Made by a program: the position numbers and the translations under genes
Shown here: positions 6,728 to 11,104 of the stretch, piece by piece
How the letters are laid out: every line of letters begins with the position of its first letter
Numbering within the stretch: position 1 is the stretch's first letter
Notes under the pieces: model-generated
The model's database searches: none
What the model was told of the DNA's origin: nothing
What the model saw: only the letters and a program-made list of their open reading frames with translations
NCBI GenBank assembly: GCA_002391385.1
Contig: DGEY01000030.1
Location: forward strand, 1-11,104
Length of the DNA: 11,104 nt
Direction of reading: 5' to 3'
From: Firmicutes bacterium UBA3914
GTDB taxonomy: Bacteria > Bacillota > Limnochordia > Darwinibacteriales > Darwinibacteriaceae

Positions 6728-7855
6728 CTACCTGTGGAAGGCCCCGTCTTCCGGTCCCCGCAGAACGCCTTGCTCTCCTCGGGTCCAGCCCGGCGCCTCT
6801 AGGCTGATCTTGCCCCTTGGCCAGCCGCTTGTGATGCGCTTTTGTACTTCTTCCAGGGAGGGGATCTCCACCGCCGAGCCCGACTCCACCCGGCAGGCTC
6901 CCACGGCGGTGGCCAGGGTCGCCGCTTGGCAGGGTGAGCAGCCCTCGGCCAGACCTGCTAAAAGACCGGCAATGGTGGTATCCCCTGCTCCTGTGGTGCC
7001 CCGGGCCTCCACCTTGAAGATGGGGGAAAGCAGCTGGCGGTGGGCCCACTCTGGGCCGAAGAGCTCTCCCGCCCTTGACCCGGAACAGAGGTAAAACCCC
7101 TGATCCCCCAGCTTGATGCCGACAAGCGCTGCACCCAGATCCAGGAGGAGTCTTCCCAGCTGGTCGAGGAGCTTGGTGCTCCTGTGCAGGCTGCCCTTCT
7201 GCAGAGCTTCGTATTCCCTGCGGGAGATCATGAAGAGCAGCTCTTCCAGGCTGGGGAGGAAAAGGTCTACATAAGGGAGGGTGCGCTGCAGGATTTTTTC
7301 CCAATCCACTTGACCGGAGGCGGCGTTGGGGTCGGGGCGGGCCAGATCGAGACTGGTGATGCAGTCCGCTCCCTTGGCCCGTTGGAACACTGCCTGGAGG
7401 TTTTTGCCTCCAGCGCTGTACATCTGGCGCATGAGGGGCGGGTAGCCGAAGTGGAAAAGGCTGGACCGGGCCGCGCTGAAATCGATGTCTTCCAGGGAGA
7501 ATTCGTCGTTGGTCCCGGGGTAGTGGAGAAAGGCGCGGTCGCTGCCGGGTGGGCTGAGCACGATGGTGTAGGAAGTGGTTCCCGAGGAAGTGTGCAGAAA
7601 GCGGGAGGACACGCCGTGCTCCGCCAGGATACTGCGGATAATGCCGGCAAAATGATCGCTGCCCACCCGGGCCATGAGCAGCGGCTCAAAGCCCAAGCGC
7701 CTTAAGCAGAGCCCGGTGTTGGCCACCGCACCTCCTGTGGAAAAGGCAACGCCGCTCATCTCCACAGTGCTTCCCGGCTTCAGGTCAGCAAAACCGCCAA
7801 GTCTCCAGTGGGGAATGATATCCAAACAGAGATGACCAACAACTGCCATGCGCAT
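6728..7855 (-). CDS. PfkB-family carbohydrate kinase
   Basis: This 375-residue protein belongs to the ribokinase/PfkB family, which phosphorylates sugars, sugar acids or nucleosides with ATP in the cytosol. The N-terminus MAVVGHLCLDIIP is family-typical. Signature 1 is seen as STGGAVANTGLCLRRLG (about 39-55). Signature 2 is RGTTGAGDTTIAGLLAGL (285-302) with the GAGD anion hole and catalytic Asp292. The aspartate normally found two residues before the TGAGD core is replaced (ARGTTGAGD), a small deviation. HFGYPPLM and LFLPSLEELLFM recall a PfkB subgroup common in Firmicutes and Thermotogae whose substrate I cannot name. ATG 7855 is chosen because AGAGGGGTGGAG directly precedes it; an in-frame GTG at 7885 lacks a ribosome site. 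No terminator is seen after the gene, so read-through into the diguanylate cyclase gene is possible. Confidence 0.88.
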   Translation of the reverse strand: MRMAVVGHLCLDIIPHWRLGGFADLKPGSTVEMSGVAFSTGGAVANTGLCLRRLGFEPLLMARVGSDHFAGIIRSILAEHGVSSRFLHTSSGTTSYTIVLSPPGSDRAFLHYPGTNDEFSLEDIDFSAARSSLFHFGYPPLMRQMYSAGGKNLQAVFQRAKGADCITSLDLARPDPNAASGQVDWEKILQRTLPYVDLFLPSLEELLFMISRREYEALQKGSLHRSTKLLDQLGRLLLDLGAALVGIKLGDQGFYLCSGSRAGELFGPEWAHRQLLSPIFKVEARGTTGAGDTTIAGLLAGLAEGCSPCQAATLATAVGACRVESGSAVEIPSLEEVQKRITSGWPRGKISLEAPGWTRGEQGVLRGPEDGAFHR

Positions 7856-7897
7856 GGCTCCACCCCTCTTCTTCGTGTTACTCACCTAGTTCGTGAA

Positions 7898-7911
7898 AGA
7901 CAGCATTGTCT
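7898..7911. promoter_or_regulatory. Palindrome in the divergent kinase-phosphatase intergenic region
   Basis: AGACA-GCAT-TGTCT is a perfect 5-base inverted repeat with a 4-base spacer, 43 bases upstream of the kinase start and 79 upstream of the phosphatase start. It could be an operator for one or both divergent genes. No clear -35/-10 pair was found in this 134-base gap (7856-7989), so the assignment is tentative. Confidence 0.3.
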
Positions 7912-7978
7912 CCTCTAGTTAGGGAGGAAGAGCAGGGCGCCAAGCAGAAACCTAACACTAAAAACCTTCGGGAAGGAT

Positions 7979-7986
7979 AGGTGATC
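7979..7986 (+). promoter_or_regulatory. Ribosome binding site deciding the phosphatase start
   Basis: AGGTGATC matches the 3' part of the ideal Shine-Dalgarno AGGAGGTGATC and ends three bases before GTG 7990. An in-frame GTG at 7981 lies inside this site and is therefore a less likely start. A small inverted repeat, CCTTC-GG-GAAGG (7965-7976), lies just upstream. Confidence 0.6.
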
Positions 7987-7989
7987 ACA

Positions 7990-9111
7990 GTGAAAAAGCG
8001 CTTTAGCTTCCTCGCCCTGCTGTTGGTTGTAATCCTGGCCTTGGGCGGCACAGTGCTGGCGCAGCCCACCATGACCACGCAGGTGGCCGGGGTGGACAAG
8101 TACGGCAACCTCACCTTGGACCTGCTCACCCAGGCCCTGCTGGATGCGGGCTTTGAGTTCGGCGATCTGATCCAGGTGGAGATCGCCGGCACGGTATTCC
8201 AAGCACCCTTTGTCACCGCCTACAGCGATGTTGATGTGGGGAGCTTGCTGGTGCGGGGCCCGGGCGGAGCGGGGACAGCCAATGTGATGCTGGCCATCAA
8301 CATGGGCAACTTCGCGGACACCTACGGGGTCCAAGAAGGGGATGCCGTAGCCCTCACCTTGGCGGAAAAGGGGACCTACCTGGGTGAGTGGCTGATCCGG
8401 CAGCTGCAGCGCACCAATGAGCGGGCAGATTACCCGTCGGATGAGGTCTTTGCCAACTTCCGTGAGGTGACCACGGGCCAGATGGGCAAAGGTATCTACT
8501 ACCGCAGCAGCAGCCCGGTCAACAACGAGCTGGGGCGGGCGGCCTACGCCGATGCCCTGATGAAGGCTGCCGGCATCAAGACCGTCATCAACTTGGCGGA
8601 TGGTCCTGAGGAACTGGCCAGCTATTTTGCCCAGCCCGACTTCAACTCCCCCTATTACAAAGAGCTCTACGACCAAGGTCGCGTCATCCTGCTCAACATG
8701 GGCGTGGATTTCCGTTCAGCTGACTTCCAGGCCAAGCTCAAGGAGGGTCTGGAGTTCCTCATGGCCCATGAGGGTCCCTACCTGATCCACTGCACAGAAG
8801 GCAAGGACCGGGCCGGCTTTGTTTCCGCCCTGCTGGAGGCCTTGGTGGGCTCCAGTGTGGAAGAGATCAAAGACGACTACATGTGCAGCTTCACCAACTA
8901 CTATGGGGTGGAGTACGGATCGGAGCAGTATGAGAAGATCGCCGAAAGCAATGTCCTGGCTTCTCTAAGGGATATTGCCGGGCTGCCGGCGGGGGCCAGT
9001 TTGGAAGGGGTGGATCTGTCCGCCGCGGCCGAAGCTTACCTGGCCGGTATCGGCTTGAGCCCGGAGCAGATCGAGCTTCTCAAGGCGAAGCTGATGGCTG
9101 ATGCGAAGTAG
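7990..9111 (+). CDS. Exported CX5R protein tyrosine/dual-specificity phosphatase with SAM-HAT-C-like N-terminal domain
   Basis: This 373-residue protein starts with a clear signal peptide (MKKRFSFLALLLVVILALGG, cleavage probably after VLA at 24). The C-terminal half is a phosphatase of the Y_phosphatase3 type: IYYRSSSPV (169-177), TVINLADGPEE (198-208), and the P-loop HCTEGKDRAGF with nucleophile Cys268 and Arg274 (CX5R). The lysine and aspartate in the loop are those of the MptpB/LipA-like group, which can act on phosphotyrosine and sometimes phosphoinositides. The N-terminal half (about 29-125) has VDKYGNLTL, YSDVDVGSLLVR, LAINMGNFADTYG and a closing GDAVALTL, which resemble the C-terminal beta-barrel of SAM hydroxide adenosyltransferases; the catalytic N-domain of those enzymes is absent. 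It is probably secreted or surface-held. Its target is unknown. It heads a plus-strand run with two further genes. Confidence 0.87.
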   Translation: MKKRFSFLALLLVVILALGGTVLAQPTMTTQVAGVDKYGNLTLDLLTQALLDAGFEFGDLIQVEIAGTVFQAPFVTAYSDVDVGSLLVRGPGGAGTANVMLAINMGNFADTYGVQEGDAVALTLAEKGTYLGEWLIRQLQRTNERADYPSDEVFANFREVTTGQMGKGIYYRSSSPVNNELGRAAYADALMKAAGIKTVINLADGPEELASYFAQPDFNSPYYKELYDQGRVILLNMGVDFRSADFQAKLKEGLEFLMAHEGPYLIHCTEGKDRAGFVSALLEALVGSSVEEIKDDYMCSFTNYYGVEYGSEQYEKIAESNVLASLRDIAGLPAGASLEGVDLSAAAEAYLAGIGLSPEQIELLKAKLMADAK

Positions 9112-9116
9112 TAAGC

Positions 9117-9154
9117 AGCTGGCACGGCCTCCTTTCGGGGGCCGTGTTCCAGCT
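9117..9154 (+). other. Long imperfect hairpin after the phosphatase gene
   Basis: AGCTGG (9117-9122) pairs with CCAGCT (9149-9154), and CACGGCCTCC (9123-9132) with GGGGGCCGTG (9137-9146), with a TT bulge at 9147-9148 and a TTTC loop. The stem has 16 pairs including one T-G wobble. No T-run follows, so it is not a standard intrinsic terminator. It may stabilise the mRNA end or set differential expression between the phosphatase and the genes after it. Confidence 0.6.
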
Positions 9155-9180
9155 AGCTGTATAGAGAAGGGAGGCTTGTC

Positions 9181-9696
9181 ATGAAGGCACTTCTGGTCAT
9201 TGACATGCTGCAGGACTTCATTGCTGAAGATGGGGTGCTCACCACCGGGAAAGCCGGGAGGGAGATTATCGGCTTTATCCAGGAGAAAATTCAGGAATTC
9301 AGGGAGCAGGGCTATCCCGTCATTTTCATCTGCGATCATCACGAGGCCGATGACAAGGAGTTTGACATGTTCCCGGCCCACTGTGTCGCGGGCAGCCCTG
9401 GCAGCCAGATCATCCCTGAGCTGGAAGTGAAGCCCGGAGACAAGATCATCAAAAAGCGCCGCTACAGCGCCTTTTTCGGAACAGAACTCGACCTTTACCT
9501 GCGGGAAAAGGGTGTGGAGGAGATTTATCTAGTGGGGGTGTGCACCAATATCTGTGTGCTGTACACCGCCGCGGATGCCCGCAACTTGAACTACCGGGTC
9601 AGCATCTACGAACAGGGCGTGGCCTCCTTCGATGCCGAGGCGCACCGCTTCGCCCTAAAAGAAGCTAAGAACGTTCTGGGCTGCAGCATTTTGTAG
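9181..9696 (+). CDS. pncA: Nicotinamidase-like cysteine hydrolase (isochorismatase fold)
   Basis: This 171-residue cytosolic enzyme has the isochorismatase-like cysteine hydrolase fold. Asp8 in VIDMLQDF, a lysine in IIKKRRYSAFFGT (91 or 92) and Cys125 in GVCTNICVLYTA form the catalytic triad. Asp52, His54 (CDHHE) and His67 (PAHCVAGSPGSQIIPEL) are placed like the metal ligands of nicotinamidases, and the overall pattern resembles Bacillus-type PncA, which deaminates nicotinamide to nicotinate in NAD salvage. That assignment is from remembered family patterns; another small amidase activity remains possible. ATG 9181 follows GGGAGG by six bases. It lies 29 bases upstream of the acetyltransferase start, so the two are likely co-transcribed. 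Confidence 0.85.
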   Translation: MKALLVIDMLQDFIAEDGVLTTGKAGREIIGFIQEKIQEFREQGYPVIFICDHHEADDKEFDMFPAHCVAGSPGSQIIPELEVKPGDKIIKKRRYSAFFGTELDLYLREKGVEEIYLVGVCTNICVLYTAADARNLNYRVSIYEQGVASFDAEAHRFALKEAKNVLGCSIL

Positions 9697-9725
9697 CTGT
9701 GGCCAAAGTTTTTGGGGGTCTGGCC

Positions 9726-10313
9726 ATGGAGATCGTTTCCCTGCAGAGAGAAAACCGGAAGCACATCAACCAAGCGGCGCAGCTCCTTGTGGAAGGTTTC
9801 CGGGAAAACTGGCCGGAGGCCTGGCCCGATCTGCCCTCCGCGCTCAGGGAGGTGGAGGAGTGCTTGGGGGCTGAGCGCATCTGCCGGGTTGCCCTAAACG
9901 ACCAGGGTGATGTGGTGGGCTGGGCTGGAGCCATCAGCGGCTACAAGGGCCATGTTTGGGAGCTCCATCCCTTGGTGGTGGATACCAGGTACCGCAGGCG
10001 GGGGATCGGCACCAAGCTTGTCCGGGACATAGAAGAGCAGGTGCGGCAGAGGGGCGGCCTCACCATCTTTGCCGGCAGTGATGATGAAAACGGTATGACT
10101 TCCCTGGCCCATGTGGATCTTTACGACAACCTGCTGAACCGCATCCGGAACATCCGCAACCTCAAGGGCCATCCCTACGAGTTCTACCTGAAAATGGGTT
10201 TTCAGATCGTGGGCGTCCTGCCCGATGCCAACGGCCTGGGGAAGCCCGATATCCTTTTGGCCAAGCGGGTCATCCCCTGGCCGGAAACGGGGAAAGGCAC
10301 AGCCAGGTACTAG
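9726..10313 (+). CDS. GNAT N-acetyltransferase, AAC(6')-Ii-like
   Basis: This 195-residue protein uses acetyl-CoA to acetylate an amine. ATG 9726 is chosen for the GGGGG site seven bases upstream; an in-frame GTG at 9699 has no ribosome site. The acetyl-CoA loop is RYRRRGIGTKLV (88-99; RxxGxG). Beyond the general GNAT core, several blocks resemble the chromosomal aminoglycoside 6'-N-acetyltransferase AAC(6')-Ii of Enterococcus faecium as I remember it: HVWELHPLVV (76-85, with Glu79 and His81 where that enzyme has active-site residues), RGGLTIFAGSDD (109-120), TSLAHVDLYD, NLKGHPYEFYLKMGF (145-159) and VGVLPDANGLGKPDI (162-176). Such enzymes are often broad-range GNATs whose natural substrate is not a drug, so resistance is not implied. 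Its stop overlaps that of the convergent gene. Confidence 0.87.
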   Translation: MEIVSLQRENRKHINQAAQLLVEGFRENWPEAWPDLPSALREVEECLGAERICRVALNDQGDVVGWAGAISGYKGHVWELHPLVVDTRYRRRGIGTKLVRDIEEQVRQRGGLTIFAGSDDENGMTSLAHVDLYDNLLNRIRNIRNLKGHPYEFYLKMGFQIVGVLPDANGLGKPDILLAKRVIPWPETGKGTARY

Positions 10314-10738
10314 CCTTCCGCGCTTTCAATGCGGTAGCTGCCCCGCTCGGTGCTCAGGTGCAGCGTGCGCCGATCAGCAGCGCTGCACCAGCGGCCGGTC
10401 AGGGGAATCTCGAAGCCCTCGCCGGGAAGGGGCTCCTTGCCCTGGGCTGTGTTCACCGTACCTTTTCCTTTAAGCAGGAGAGCCTGCGGGGAGAGATAGC
10501 CTTCGGCATCTCGGTGCTCCACCACCTGGATAGCTTCTAACTTGATGGTGCACACATCCAGATCTCCATCTTCCGATTTTTCGATGCGGAGCTTTTGATC
10601 TTGGTGCTCCGCAAACCAGCTGAGGATCTGTTCGGGGGGTTGCTGCACGGAATGCGCCTCCCTCTCCATAAAGGATCTGTCCATCGGATGTAGAAGGTAA
10701 CGGTCATAGCTTCCCCCAAGGTTGCGGGGATAGTTCAC
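10310..10738 (-). CDS. Hypothetical 142-residue protein
   Basis: I do not recognise this protein. It starts at GTG 10738, seven bases after GAGGTG on the minus strand. There is no signal peptide or membrane segment. The N-terminal third is polar with an EQILSWFAEH stretch that may be helical. The remainder (IKLEAIQVVEHRD, ALLLKGKGTVNTA, GFEIPLTGRWC, RTLHLSTERGSYRIES) alternates hydrophobic and polar residues, as in a small beta-rich fold. Only two cysteines are present (in DVCTIK and RWCSAA) and no metal motif is seen. Its stop TAG is read from the same CTAG that contains the acetyltransferase stop. A divergent TPR-like gene starts 37 bases from its start codon. It is supported as real by the good ribosome site and by the absence of a competing gene. 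Confidence 0.68.
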   Translation of the reverse strand: MNYPRNLGGSYDRYLLHPMDRSFMEREAHSVQQPPEQILSWFAEHQDQKLRIEKSEDGDLDVCTIKLEAIQVVEHRDAEGYLSPQALLLKGKGTVNTAQGKEPLPGEGFEIPLTGRWCSAADRRTLHLSTERGSYRIESAEG

Positions 10739-10739
10739 A

Positions 10740-10758
10740 CAGCGGCACCTCGCCGCTG
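10740..10758 (-). promoter_or_regulatory. Hairpin with the Shine-Dalgarno site in its loop
   Basis: In the minus-strand transcript, CAGCGGC-GAGGT-GCCGCTG forms a perfect 7-bp stem whose 5-base loop is most of the GAGGTG ribosome site of the 142-residue protein. The stem ends two bases before the GTG start at 10738 (10739 lies between). Folding or ligand binding here could change translation of that gene. Confidence 0.5.
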
Positions 10759-10775
10759 GAAATGAGGAGATTTGT

Positions 10776-11104
10776 TTGGATACACCTACGTGGCAAACCC
10801 TGACCCAGCTGGATGAGCTGGGTAAAAAGCAGCTTAACGCCGGGCATTGGGAAGAGGCTGCCGAGACGTTCAGGAAACTTCTGGAGCTGGACGATCATCC
10901 TGTGGTCAGGAACAACCTGGCCACAGCCTATTACAACAGCGGCAAAGTGGATGAAGCTTGGGAGGTTCTCGCTCCTGAGCTGGCCAAAGACGTGATCAGC
11001 CCCTTTGCCTGGGCCCTGGCCAGCATGATCGCCTGCGACCAAGGCCGGGGGTTGGAGGCCCGGGAGTATTTGGAAAGATCCATCTTCCTCTTTGAAAGGG
11101 GCGT
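10776..11104 (+). CDS. TPR-like repeat protein, N-terminal part
   Basis: The frame opens at TTG 10776, six bases after GAGGAG (10764-10769), and remains open to the window end, giving 109 residues. The segment KKQLNAGHWEEAAETFRKLL, followed by a helix with NNLATAYYNSGKVDEAWEVL, is the classic tetratricopeptide spacing (W/A-x2-A, NLA-x-AYY-x-xG-xxxEA). A further helix pair follows: WALASMIACDQGRGLEAREYLERSI. TPR proteins act as protein-protein scaffolds in the cytosol; the partner cannot be guessed. There is no signal peptide. The gene is divergent from the 142-residue protein, with too little space between them for two full promoters, so its promoter probably lies within that neighbour. The C-terminus is outside the window. 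Confidence 0.78.
   Translation, partial: MDTPTWQTLTQLDELGKKQLNAGHWEEAAETFRKLLELDDHPVVRNNLATAYYNSGKVDEAWEVLAPELAKDVISPFAWALASMIACDQGRGLEAREYLERSIFLFERG

Noticed and set aside
6693..7304. Minus-strand 203-codon frame overlapping the kinase gene in another frame
   Set aside because: It is rich in proline, glycine and arginine as expected of a shadow frame in G+C-rich DNA, while the overlapping frame has PfkB signatures.
7886..7906. Six-residue leader frame (MLSFTN) on the minus strand before the kinase gene
   Set aside because: A GAGGAG lies only three bases before its ATG and no attenuator structure follows; too short to support.
10803..10823. Perfect 8-bp inverted repeat ACCCAGCT/AGCTGGGT followed by A-run in the TPR-like gene
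   Set aside because: It lies inside coding sequence, and neither strand has a T-run after the stem, so it is best explained as chance from codon use.

Overview
The window looks like chromosomal DNA from a member of the Firmicutes (Bacillota) of fairly high G+C, probably an environmental Clostridia- or Limnochordia-type organism. The evidence is the strong purine-rich Shine-Dalgarno sites before almost every gene, the frequent GTG and TTG starts, near-consensus sigma-A promoters, and the protein families present. No mobile element, CRISPR array, tRNA or rRNA was seen. The first 16 bases match the end of the Nextera transposase adapter, so the left edge is a library or assembly end rather than genome.

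Layout: (1) 17-599, minus: a flavodoxin-fold FMN reductase or iron-sulfur flavoprotein, cut at its C-terminus by the contig edge. (2) 600-939: an intergenic region with a hairpin, a strong promoter and a short tandem repeat. (3) 940-5562, plus: a complete five-gene branched-chain amino acid-type ABC transporter, livK-livH-livM-livG-livF, with the last genes overlapping; it ends at a two-way terminator. (4) 5616-7855, minus: a membrane-anchored PAS-GGDEF diguanylate cyclase with its own promoter, and upstream of it a PfkB-family sugar kinase. (5) 7990-10313, plus: an exported CX5R protein tyrosine phosphatase with an unusual N-terminal beta-domain, a nicotinamidase-like cysteine hydrolase, and a GNAT acetyltransferase resembling AAC(6')-Ii. 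(6) 10310-10738, minus: an unrecognised 142-residue protein whose stop shares a CTAG with the acetyltransferase stop. (7) 10776 to the right edge, plus: the start of a TPR-like protein.

The liv cluster is the only set of genes here whose joint function is clear: LivK captures the solute outside, LivH and LivM form the membrane channel, and LivG and LivF drive transport with ATP. The rest is a mix of signalling and housekeeping genes without an obvious shared pathway. I did not find a convincing new multi-gene system. The best leads are the phosphatase with its SAM-hydroxide-adenosyltransferase-like N-terminal domain, the AAC(6')-like enzyme, and the compact divergent junction at 10739-10775 where a Shine-Dalgarno site sits in a hairpin loop.
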